In this document: positions 1-5,612 of the stretch, piece by piece
Layout: each line of letters begins with the position of its first letter
How positions within the stretch are numbered: the first letter of the stretch is position 1
Assembly (NCBI GenBank): GCA_937927685.1
Contig: CALBSC010000022.1
Coordinates: 1-7,206 of the forward strand
Length of the DNA stretch: 7,206 bases
Direction: 5' to 3'
Origin: an uncultured Burkholderiales bacterium
Lineage (GTDB): Bacteria > Pseudomonadota > Gammaproteobacteria > Burkholderiales > Burkholderiaceae_C
The notes under the pieces: model-generated
The model's database searches: none
Seen by the model: the letters and a program-made list of their open reading frames with translations, nothing else
Told to the model about the DNA's origin: nothing
Position numbers and translations under genes: made by a program

Positions 1-533
1 ATATCCAGCGCTTCCACCCAAGCCAGTTTTTCGTCATCGAATAGCGATCCGTTGGTCACGATCGACAACTGGGCATTGGGGTAGCGGCGTTTGACTTCCT
101 CCCCCAAGGGCTTGAGCAATTTCCAGTAAACAAAGGGTTCTCCACCCCAAAACTCGATCTTGACGCCAGCACCCCGGCCATCCTCTCCTCCAGCAAACCA
201 CACCTCGAGTTGCCGCATGAAAGGCTGGACATCGTCAGGGTGCCCGTCAAGGTCATGGGGCTGGTGCGCCTGTGAGCAGTATTGGCAGGCGTAATTGCAT
301 TTGAGCCCCAGCTGCAGTTTGAGGTGGCGAATGGCCCTTGATTTGCCGGCCGGACTGGAGGGGTGATGCAAATGCCAGAAAGGCTGCCACTGCATGCCCT
401 CCTGGCGAGCAAATGCCTGTGGCAATGGCAAAGGCTCCCCACTGTCTTTCCAGACCAGGCTGGAGTCCTCAGCGTTGTAGACGGCCTGTCGCTCAAACCC
501 ATTCTTGCCATTGAGGGTGAGTGTGAATTTCAT
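1..533 (-). CDS. Radical SAM enzyme, N-terminal part (3' end beyond window)
   Basis: The frame read from ATG at 533 stays open for 177 codons to the window edge, so the C-terminus is missing. Residues 79-86 read CNYACQYC, the CX3CX2C motif that binds the 4Fe-4S cluster of radical S-adenosylmethionine enzymes. WGGEP at 129-133 matches the GGE motif that contacts SAM, and SIVTNGSLF at 157-165 fits the next strand of the barrel. These enzymes make a 5'-deoxyadenosyl radical to modify unreactive carbons in peptides, proteins or RNA. The GGEP form is common in peptide/protein modifiers of the anSME/SPASM type, but whether a C-terminal SPASM domain exists cannot be seen. Residues 1-70 are an extension before the barrel and may touch the substrate. 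The start overlaps the stop of the 69-residue gene (ATGA, 530-533), with GAGGA about 10 bases upstream, suggesting coupled translation. Family call is firm; substrate is unknown. Confidence 0.93.
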   Translation of the reverse strand, partial: MKFTLTLNGKNGFERQAVYNAEDSSLVWKDSGEPLPLPQAFARQEGMQWQPFWHLHHPSSPAGKSRAIRHLKLQLGLKCNYACQYCSQAHQPHDLDGHPDDVQPFMRQLEVWFAGGEDGRGAGVKIEFWGGEPFVYWKLLKPLGEEVKRRYPNAQLSIVTNGSLFDDEKLAWVEALD

Positions 534-739
534 GAAAATGATTCCTCGAATGCGATGGGATATGCCTCTCGGCAAACCTGTGCCGGATCAGAACCCGGCA
601 TCATTTGGATGTTGAAGACATGACGGCCAGAAGACTTGCCGTCGGGATTTGTGACCAAAACAGTCATGCGCAGGTTGCTGTTGTCCACCCGGACCACATC
701 CACCTCATAACCTGGGCGGGTTTGTAAATTCAAAGACAA
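530..739 (-). CDS. Small 69-residue protein of unknown function
   Basis: I do not recognise this protein. It starts at TTG (739), chosen because AAAGGAG lies 7 bases upstream at 747-753 and no ATG is suitably placed. Its start overlaps the end of the upstream oxygenase gene by 10 bases, and its stop overlaps the radical SAM start (ATGA). This chain of overlaps argues that it is a real gene. The sequence suggests three beta strands (around residues 11-19, 22-31 and 39-46) and a short C-terminal helix near 51-62, with one Cys (C56). There is no signal peptide, membrane segment or leader-core layout typical of a peptide natural product. Its position between two modification enzymes suggests an accessory, adaptor or substrate role. 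That is inference from neighbours only. Confidence 0.75.
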   Translation of the reverse strand: MSLNLQTRPGYEVDVVRVDNSNLRMTVLVTNPDGKSSGRHVFNIQMMPGSDPAQVCREAYPIAFEESFS

Positions 740-1413
740 GATGCTTCTCCTTTGAGCTCGGTGTACAGATCGCTGTAGTTATGAGAGGCGACCCGAAGGG
801 TCACTACCAGAAGGGTTCGCTCACCCTGGGCATTGAAGGGGTTGGTTTCATGCCAGATGCGCGATGGATGCAGGACCACAAGACCAGGAAAGGTTTCTAT
901 GTAGCGAACCTTCTCCCAAAATGGAAACCCCGCCATCGGGCGGGGGTCCTGCAAGATAAGTTCACCGTCACCGACGGTCCAGCTGCGTTGTTCCGGTGGA
1001 CTTCGTCCTTGCCCGCAGTCCAGATAAAGACACAGGACATGGTCACATGTGTGGTGGTAGTGCGGCTGAGCCCGCATGCCAGGCTGGTAATGCACAGGGA
1101 TGCATCGAGCCTCGATTTTTAGATCCCGGGCATTGCGCACACCATGTGCTTCGAGCAGGTAGTTGCGGTAGGTACTCTCCACCCAGAGCTTCCATGGATG
1201 CCAGACTGTAGGTGCATGCGCCTCATGATGGGCATGAAACAGATTGAGCTGGACCCTCAGCCTGACATCCACATCAGGCAAGCCGTGCACGGGTGGATGG
1301 GTCTGATGGTCATGAAATCTTTCGACCGTGTAGCGCCGAAGTTCTTCCATTTCAGACTGAATCCAAGGCGCTGTGTCCTTGAGCACTGGCGTTGGCCAGA
1401 GGTATTCGATCAT
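730..1413 (-). CDS. Fe(II)/2OG oxygenase-like protein, HxH type, His-rich
   Basis: This 227-residue protein looks like a phage 2-oxoglutarate/Fe(II) oxygenase of the 2OG-FeII_Oxy_5 (PF13759/TIGR02466) type. It begins with the typical WPTPV. The core has PHYHH at 117-121 (candidate ligands H118 and H120), QDPR at 155-158, HPSRIWHETNPF at 182-193 (distal ligand H188), and R199 in GERTLLVVTLRV as the probable 2OG-binding arginine. The first pair is HxH rather than HxD/E, which I believe is common in this family, so an iron enzyme is plausible but not certain. Such enzymes hydroxylate side chains using O2 and 2-oxoglutarate; the substrate here is unknown. ATG at 1413 was chosen over an in-frame upstream ATG because GGAGGT sits 6 bases before it and it overlaps the previous stop as ATGA. 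The protein has 18 His (about 8%), many in residues 34-72. Confidence 0.85.
   Translation of the reverse strand: MIEYLWPTPVLKDTAPWIQSEMEELRRYTVERFHDHQTHPPVHGLPDVDVRLRVQLNLFHAHHEAHAPTVWHPWKLWVESTYRNYLLEAHGVRNARDLKIEARCIPVHYQPGMRAQPHYHHTCDHVLCLYLDCGQGRSPPEQRSWTVGDGELILQDPRPMAGFPFWEKVRYIETFPGLVVLHPSRIWHETNPFNAQGERTLLVVTLRVASHNYSDLYTELKGEASCL
747..753 (-). promoter_or_regulatory. Ribosome binding site deciding a TTG start
   Basis: AAAGGAG on the minus strand lies 7 bases before TTG at 739. It sits inside the last codons of the upstream oxygenase gene and is the reason the TTG is accepted as the start of the 69-residue protein. Confidence 0.75.
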
Positions 1414-1988
1414 GGCGCCACCTCCGAACCAAACGCCACCGCGATGCGCAAGGCGTTGCAATAGCGGGAGATCGGACGGGCAGCATGGCGCATGCAGCCA
1501 TTGATTTGCACCATCCGATTGGGTTTGACCATGGCTGCCGCCTGGATTTCACCCAGATCGTCCAACACCACCAAATCCCCTCCCCAATCCGCACTCCACT
1601 CGGCTACCGGGTACCAGATCAAGGATCTTGCCGTGTCCTGAAACTCAGTTGGGAAGTCCCTGTGGAGCGAAGCCTCATCTCCGAACGCTTGCACATTGAC
1701 CCACAGGCGCGTGATCTCTGCGTTGGGAAAGAACTGCTCTTTGACCTGCAGGGCCACTCGGGCCAGTGGTCCACCCTGGGCCACAAACGCATCAAAAGTA
1801 TGTTCTGGCTGCCATGCACCTGCGTCATAGTGGTGGTTGTGCTTTCCTGGCAGCACAAAATTTCGGTGCCAAAACACCCCAGGGGCCTTGGCATGCGCTT
1901 TCCAGCCAAACACCAGGTTCTGGCTCAACAGCCACTGGCGGCATTCAGCGGTCAGCTCGGGCTCAATCAAACCGTCAACGATTTGCAT
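1410..1988 (-). CDS. Fe(II)/2OG oxygenase, HxD type (prolyl-hydroxylase-like fold)
   Basis: This 192-residue protein has the classic double-stranded beta-helix signature of Fe(II)/2-oxoglutarate dioxygenases. HRD at 109-111 gives the first two iron ligands (H109, D111). WGGDLVVLDD at 135-144 is the usual strand after the ligand pair. PNRMVQINGCMRH leads to the distal His (H168), and R181 in LRIAVAFG is the likely 2OG-binding arginine. The layout is nearest to the 2OG-FeII_Oxy_3 / prolyl 4-hydroxylase-like group. The substrate is unknown; protein side chains are typical for this group. ATG at 1988 was chosen because GGAGGG lies 8 bases upstream; the longer in-frame start at 2039 has no such support. 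It overlaps the upstream oxygenase gene by 14 bases and the downstream one by 4 (ATGA). The full set of canonical residues suggests an active enzyme. Confidence 0.9.
   Translation of the reverse strand: MQIVDGLIEPELTAECRQWLLSQNLVFGWKAHAKAPGVFWHRNFVLPGKHNHHYDAGAWQPEHTFDAFVAQGGPLARVALQVKEQFFPNAEITRLWVNVQAFGDEASLHRDFPTEFQDTARSLIWYPVAEWSADWGGDLVVLDDLGEIQAAAMVKPNRMVQINGCMRHAARPISRYCNALRIAVAFGSEVAP
1420..1425 (-). promoter_or_regulatory. Ribosome binding site for the 227-residue oxygenase
   Basis: GGAGGT on the minus strand, 6 bases before ATG at 1413. It lies within the coding end of the preceding gene and rules out the longer in-frame start at 1461. Confidence 0.8.
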
Positions 1989-2574
1989 GGGCTTGTCCCT
2001 CCAATGCCTGAACCCGGAACTCAAAATGGACTTCCACACTCGGCCGGGTACCGTTGTAGGGGTGGGAATGGTGTGCCAGATAGCTCGGAAAAATCACCAG
2101 CAGGCCAGGGTACGGATGGATGATTTCCGAACGCCAACCCTCCCACGGCAATTTGCGGCTGCCGTAAGCACCACTGGGATTGACCAGCACAAAAGCGCCG
2201 GAGTAGTCCTGGCGAGAAGGATCTGGCTGAGCATTGCCGTCAATCCAATACACGGCCGAAAGATCGGTGTCTTCGGCATGCAGCGGGATGAACTGGCCAG
2301 GCTGCGTGATGACCTCCCGGGCGGTTTGCCACACGGGCTCACACTGGTAGGCATGCCCAATGGCTTCACGAACCTGATTGACCAAGGGTCTGAAGACGTC
2401 ACAGCAGCTTTCATGATCGATCAGGGACTGACGGCTTTTGCGCGCCCAAGGCTGCCCATCCCGATTGAGCCGCTGATGAAAATCCATTGCCCCTTTGAGC
2501 ATCTGATCACGCAGGGCATCCTCGAAACTCAGTTGTCGTTGGTAGACCCGAGCAGAAAACAGTTCGCGAATCAT
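1975..2574 (-). CDS. Fe(II)/2OG oxygenase-like protein, HxE type
   Basis: This 199-residue protein resembles the 2OG-FeII_Oxy_5 group of phage and bacterial oxygenases. PLHAEDTDLSAVYWID at 97-112 carries the first ligand pair H99-x-E101 followed by the LSxVYW strand typical of the family. PGLLVIFPSYLAHHSHPYNG at 156-175 holds the distal ligand, most likely H168, and R177 (TRPSVEVHFEF) is the likely 2OG-binding arginine. A helical N-terminal half (1-90) precedes this core. The substrate is unknown. The start overlaps the stop of the Ig-like protein gene as ATGA (2571-2574), with AGGTGG 7 bases upstream, so translation is probably coupled. The core motifs resemble those of the 227-residue protein downstream (GLVV/GLLV, PSxxxH), so the two may be diverged paralogues, while the 192-residue oxygenase between them is of a different subtype. 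Confidence 0.87.
   Translation of the reverse strand: MIRELFSARVYQRQLSFEDALRDQMLKGAMDFHQRLNRDGQPWARKSRQSLIDHESCCDVFRPLVNQVREAIGHAYQCEPVWQTAREVITQPGQFIPLHAEDTDLSAVYWIDGNAQPDPSRQDYSGAFVLVNPSGAYGSRKLPWEGWRSEIIHPYPGLLVIFPSYLAHHSHPYNGTRPSVEVHFEFRVQALEGQAHANR
1997..2002 (-). promoter_or_regulatory. Ribosome binding site for the 192-residue oxygenase
   Basis: GGAGGG on the minus strand, 8 bases before ATG at 1988. It lies inside the end of the upstream gene and selects this start over the in-frame ATG at 2039. Confidence 0.8.
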
Positions 2575-3377
2575 GAAAGGACCACCTGAGCATCGGCGCA
2601 GCCGGGGTAGAACTTGAAGCCCGCTTTCAATCGGACGGTGTCGCCAGCTTGAAGCCCCAAGGTCATGACGGTGGCTGTGGTCATCCCGCCCTGCGTTCGG
2701 CGTCGGCTGACGGGCAGATAACCATTGACCGACTCAAAGTGAATCTCTGCATCACGGTTGCTGGAATTGCCCAAGCCGTCGAGCATCTGCACAGTGAATT
2801 CGGCCGGGTCTCCCGCTATGACATTTGCGGGGGCAATCACCCGCAAGTCTGGGAACTCCATTTCCCTTACCTGAGCAGATGACTGGTAATCGGTGTGCTC
2901 CACATCCATGGAAGCCACACCTTCAACCAGACATCCTCCAAGCGTGGGATGAAGGTTCACCGTCACGAAGCATTCATCAAAGCTGCTGTCCGCAAAGGGC
3001 ACGTTAAATCCGGTCAGGAAGTTCCCGTTCCAGACATGCCCCGAGGCTTCTGGCGCTGTGAAACGCGTAGACAGGGTGTAGACATACAAGGGCAACGGGT
3101 CGATGAGCCGTTTTTCTGCCCAGCGGTAACCGGTCATGAAGGACTGTCGGTCGGACCACCCACGGTTGTTTCTCAGCTCACGATAGGCAAACAACTGCTC
3201 GGCAACCACCTGGTAAGTCACCCCCTCCACAGAGAAGTCAGAAGGCTGATCACTATCCGGACGGTGTCGCAAGCCAAAGCGCATGAGCACCTGCTCAGCC
3301 GTCTGGTCCACTTTGAGATGAATGGCGTAATCCAGCGCAGTCGAGAGCTTGCCCGCGCGCACAAGAAAGACTTTCAT
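2571..3377 (-). CDS. Phage protein with C-terminal Ig-like domain
   Basis: I do not recognise the N-terminal two thirds of this 268-residue protein. Residues 1-100 look like a small alpha/beta region, including VTYQVVAEQLFAYRELRNNR at 53-72. Residues 100-175 are rich in predicted strands. From about residue 177 to the end the pattern LRVIAPANVIAGDPAEFTVQ ... AEIHFESVNGYLP ... GDTVRLKAGF resembles a bacterial Ig-like (Big_1/invasin type) domain, a fold common in phage surface and tail proteins. There is no signal peptide or membrane segment. It starts 9 bases after the fibre stop with only a weak Shine-Dalgarno, suggesting re-initiation after the fibre gene. It could be a virion decoration protein, a fibre chaperone or an adhesin. 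Its place between the fibre and the oxygenases also makes it a candidate partner or substrate of those enzymes. The gene is firm, the function is not. Confidence 0.8.
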   Translation of the reverse strand: MKVFLVRAGKLSTALDYAIHLKVDQTAEQVLMRFGLRHRPDSDQPSDFSVEGVTYQVVAEQLFAYRELRNNRGWSDRQSFMTGYRWAEKRLIDPLPLYVYTLSTRFTAPEASGHVWNGNFLTGFNVPFADSSFDECFVTVNLHPTLGGCLVEGVASMDVEHTDYQSSAQVREMEFPDLRVIAPANVIAGDPAEFTVQMLDGLGNSSNRDAEIHFESVNGYLPVSRRRTQGGMTTATVMTLGLQAGDTVRLKAGFKFYPGCADAQVVLS

Positions 3378-3386
3378 AGTGATCTT

Positions 3387-4397
3387 TCAGCAGCAACCGC
3401 AGCAGGCACAGTTGCAATTGCAGTTTGTTCGGCAATTGAAGGCGGTGTTGCCGCAGTTGCAGTTGGTGTAGCTGCCACAGTTGCAGTTGCAATTGCAGGC
3501 TCGGTACCAGCGGTGGTACTCGCCACCACCAATCTCGTCTTGGGCCAGGTAATAGCCGTCGTAGTTGTAGCCCGTGCTGGGCACGGCGTTGTAGGCGTAG
3601 GTCGTTCCCCCCGCACCGTCGTATTGGGCCGAGTTGGCGCAGTAGTTAAATCCCAGCCCCCAGGTCCACCAGCTGGTATTGGAGGGTTTCCAGTACGTAT
3701 TGCCTGCGCAGTTGCCGGTCGGCAAGATGCCATTGCAGTTGCCCGCCAAGTCGTCGTAGTACTGGTTGCTGCGCCCCATCTCGCCAATGTCCTGTCCATC
3801 GTTCATGCGATAGCCAGTGTTGCGAGCGTTGTCCGCCGCACCAGACTGCGACGAGTAAATCACTGCGCCAGTACCCATGTACAGATGACCTGTCATCGTG
3901 TCACCGGCTTTGGCCAATCGACTGGACAAATCGATCGGTACGGTGGCATTGCCAGTGGCATCTGGGGTGTTGCCGTTGACTGAACGCACAAAGACTGTGG
4001 AGTCATAGCCGTCGAGCTTGTCGGCGTCGGCGGCCTTCGCCGTGATGCCCAGGTATGCCGTGTTGTGGTTGTGACCCAGCGCCGCATATGCGGCATCGTG
4101 GTTGTGACCACTCAGTGCAAATCCGGTGGAGTCAATACCGTCCAGCAGATCAGCATTGGCCACCTTGCCCAACGTGGCCGACAGGTCAATGACCATCTTC
4201 CACGTGACAGGACTGACCACTGTGAGGATGTAGAGCTTTTGCTCATCGGTCCTGAAACACGGCATACCCTGCTGCAGATTCACCGTCGGGAACGCCGTAC
4301 CACTGGAGAGCGACAGCGCCGTCTTGTCGTTGTTCAGAATCTGAGACAGCGAGTCCGAGAGCGTCGTGCTGGATGGGATTTCGGTGTAGTTTTGCAT
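3387..4397 (-). CDS. Tail fibre protein with Cys-Asn-rich C-terminus
   Basis: This 336-residue protein is a phage tail fibre or receptor-binding protein. An N-terminal region (1-75) is followed by two LDGxDST motifs (85-91 and 128-134) flanking two GHNH motifs (97-100 and 108-111). HxH motifs in trimeric fibres such as T4 gp37 bind metal along the axis. AGDTMTGHLYMG at 164-175 is a widespread fibre motif. Residues 190-300 form a Tyr/Gly/Trp-rich distal domain, probably the receptor-contact head. The last 36 residues hold 14 Cys, mostly as C-N pairs (C301, 303, 305, 307, 313, 315, 322, 326, 328, 330, 332, 333, 335, 336). The start has AAAGG 7 bases upstream. It lies directly before the Ig-like gene and the oxygenase/radical SAM run. 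Fibre identity is firm. The role of the Cys-Asn tail is unknown: metal binding, disulfide cross-linking or modification are options. Confidence 0.92.
   Translation of the reverse strand: MQNYTEIPSSTTLSDSLSQILNNDKTALSLSSGTAFPTVNLQQGMPCFRTDEQKLYILTVVSPVTWKMVIDLSATLGKVANADLLDGIDSTGFALSGHNHDAAYAALGHNHNTAYLGITAKAADADKLDGYDSTVFVRSVNGNTPDATGNATVPIDLSSRLAKAGDTMTGHLYMGTGAVIYSSQSGAADNARNTGYRMNDGQDIGEMGRSNQYYDDLAGNCNGILPTGNCAGNTYWKPSNTSWWTWGLGFNYCANSAQYDGAGGTTYAYNAVPSTGYNYDGYYLAQDEIGGGEYHRWYRACNCNCNCGSYTNCNCGNTAFNCRTNCNCNCACCGCC
3390..3497 (-). repeat. Cys-Asn repeat encoding the fibre C-terminus
   Basis: These 36 codons repeat TGC AAT / TGC AAC, giving CNCNCNC, TNCNCG, NCRTNCNCNC and a final CACCGCC. 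TGCAAT next to TGCAAC creates short palindromes (TTGCAATTGCAA-like) in the DNA. The stop follows directly, so the repeat is the extreme C-terminus. Confidence 0.9.
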
Positions 4398-4404
4398 TCA
4401 GTAA

Positions 4405-4410
4405 CCTTTC
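4405..4410 (-). promoter_or_regulatory. Ribosome binding site of the tail fibre gene
   Basis: GAAAGG on the minus strand overlaps the stop codon of the upstream 396-residue gene and lies 7 bases before the fibre ATG at 4397, linking termination of one to initiation of the next. Confidence 0.65.
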
Positions 4411-5599
4411 AATATCCCTGTGCAATCCAAGAGATGGCTCCCGTTACGCGGGCGCCAGAGGTGTTTTCCAAAACAGCGGTGAAGCCTGCGGTGGTGACCG
4501 ATCCAAGGATTCGAGGAATGGCCACGGTGGTACCGCCCTTGAAGGTCAGCGTGACCTCCGGCGAGACCCGGAAAGTCCGCACAAAAACGACCGCTACGCC
4601 ACTGGACGCGGTGACCACCTGCGCCGTGCCTCGATCGAACACATCGGGCACGTCCACAGTTACCCGCAGGCCATCGATGTAGCCTCGGTCTGCGTTGCTG
4701 GAAGTCAGGATCGCCCTGAAAAGCGCACGCTGGTAGGTGTAGTCGCCCTGGATGAAGTCCCGGAAATTGGTGTACCCGGGGGGATGACCAGACTCCAGAA
4801 TGTCCATGAAGTCCTGCTCGGTGATCTCGGTGTTGGCAACGATCATGTCGCTGATCACCCCATTGGCCCGGCGCCGGTACTGCTCGGCCAGACTAAAGGC
4901 CTCGCTGAGCTTCAAAGTCTGTGCGCGCCTGATCGCCTCGCCAATGGCAAAGCCTTCGTTGATGGCACGACGGTACGCGACCGTTCGGCCCAGCGCCTCG
5001 GCCAGACTGAAGGCCTCGGAGATTTGCTTAACCTGCGACTTGACCAGTGCATCGCTCAGCCTGAAGTTTTCAGCCTGAGGTTTGGTCAGCCCTTTGGAAG
5101 GCTTCTCGGTAAAGCTCAGGCTCTCGGAAACCCTGAGGATGAAAGCGATGAGGTCCGTATAGGTCTCAGCCAGCGCCAGCGTCTCGTATTTGCGCAAGAC
5201 CAACTGCCGCGCCAGTCCCTCTCCCACCTGAAACGCCTCGAAGACGGCTTTGGTGCCCGAGCGTGCGTATTTTTCCGTGAACGTCAGGGACTCAACGAAA
5301 CGCAGCACAAAGGCAATCAGGTCGGTGTAGGTCTCCACAAAGTTCAGGTTCTCGTACTTGTTGAGTGCCAAAGCCCGGCTGGATTTATCAGAGAAGGTCA
5401 GGCTCTCGGAATTGCTCTTGATGCCCAATTTCTGAACCAACTCGGCAAAACTCAGGTCAGTGGCCACGCTCAGGGCGTAGACCGCCGGGTAGGCCGTTGT
5501 CCAGTTCTTGCCTGCCGTAGCGCTGCTCCAGGCAAACTTGCCGGAAGTCCAGGTGTAGTTGGCCCCCGGCGAGCTGGAGACGTTGACGGTCTCGGCCAT
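4409..5599 (-). CDS. Repeat-containing phage fibre-like structural protein
   Basis: This 396-residue protein has three parts. Residues 14-40 carry a W-x6-W-x8-W motif (W17, W24, W33) also found in the tail-tip protein. Residues 47-250 are built from eleven short units, consensus E-x-[LF]-x-[FLIV]-x-[ED], starting at 47, 65, 83, 103, 121, 139, 159, 177, 195, 215 and 233. Residues 250-396 form a separate strand-rich C-terminal domain, including VTVDVPDVFDRGTAQVVTAS at 313-332 and an end resembling an Ig-like or head-binding sandwich. Fibrous repeats followed by a globular end suit a phage side fibre or spike, but I cannot name the family. It starts 13 bases after the upstream stop with only a weak Shine-Dalgarno. 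Its stop overlaps the ribosome binding site of the next fibre gene. No enzymatic motif is visible. Confidence 0.85.
   Translation of the reverse strand: MAETVNVSSSPGANYTWTSGKFAWSSATAGKNWTTAYPAVYALSVATDLSFAELVQKLGIKSNSESLTFSDKSSRALALNKYENLNFVETYTDLIAFVLRFVESLTFTEKYARSGTKAVFEAFQVGEGLARQLVLRKYETLALAETYTDLIAFILRVSESLSFTEKPSKGLTKPQAENFRLSDALVKSQVKQISEAFSLAEALGRTVAYRRAINEGFAIGEAIRRAQTLKLSEAFSLAEQYRRRANGVISDMIVANTEITEQDFMDILESGHPPGYTNFRDFIQGDYTYQRALFRAILTSSNADRGYIDGLRVTVDVPDVFDRGTAQVVTASSGVAVVFVRTFRVSPEVTLTFKGGTTVAIPRILGSVTTAGFTAVLENTSGARVTGAISWIAQGY
4850..5461 (-). repeat. Protein-level tandem repeat, 18/18/20-residue spacing
   Basis: Units ESLTF(S/T)(D/E)-like recur with spacings 18, 18, 20 residues, three times over, then 18 again, giving a 56-residue super-repeat beginning at residues 47, 103, 159 and 215. 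The best pair is residues 82-116 and 138-172, each with ETYTDLIAF. DNA of the copies differs at many third positions, so the duplication is old and selected at protein level. Confidence 0.85.
5501..5551 (-). repeat. W-x6-W-x8-W motif, copy in fibre-like protein
   Basis: Residues 17-33 read W-TSGKFA-W-SSATAGKN-W, with the same spacing and a shared WSS as the copy in the tail-tip gene at 6685-6735. Short DNA similarity (GCTGCTCCAG on the plus strand) is also visible. Confidence 0.75.
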
Positions 5600-5612
5600 A
5601 TCAGGTGACCGA

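Noticed and set aside
56..511. Minus-strand 151-codon open frame at the left edge
   Set aside because: It is a different frame from the radical SAM gene read from 533. The latter has the cluster motif and GGEP, while this one has only composition-driven Ser/Arg/Thr sequence.
3390..3497. TGCAAT/TGCAAC repeats as a possible CRISPR-like or regulatory DNA repeat
   Set aside because: The units are in-frame Cys-Asn codons with no spacers and no constant repeat length, so the coding explanation is sufficient.
2895..3983. Long plus-strand open frame (362 codons)
   Set aside because: It lies opposite two well-supported minus-strand genes (fibre and Ig-like). Its middle is a low-complexity Val/Ala run that mirrors the Cys-Asn and Gly/Tyr codons of the fibre, and it has no domain pattern.
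4373..5608. Plus-strand open frame of 411 codons covering the repeat protein
   Set aside because: It is the antisense shadow of the 396-residue gene. The minus-strand frame has a clear protein-level repeat with synonymous drift, while the plus-strand translation has no recognisable domain.
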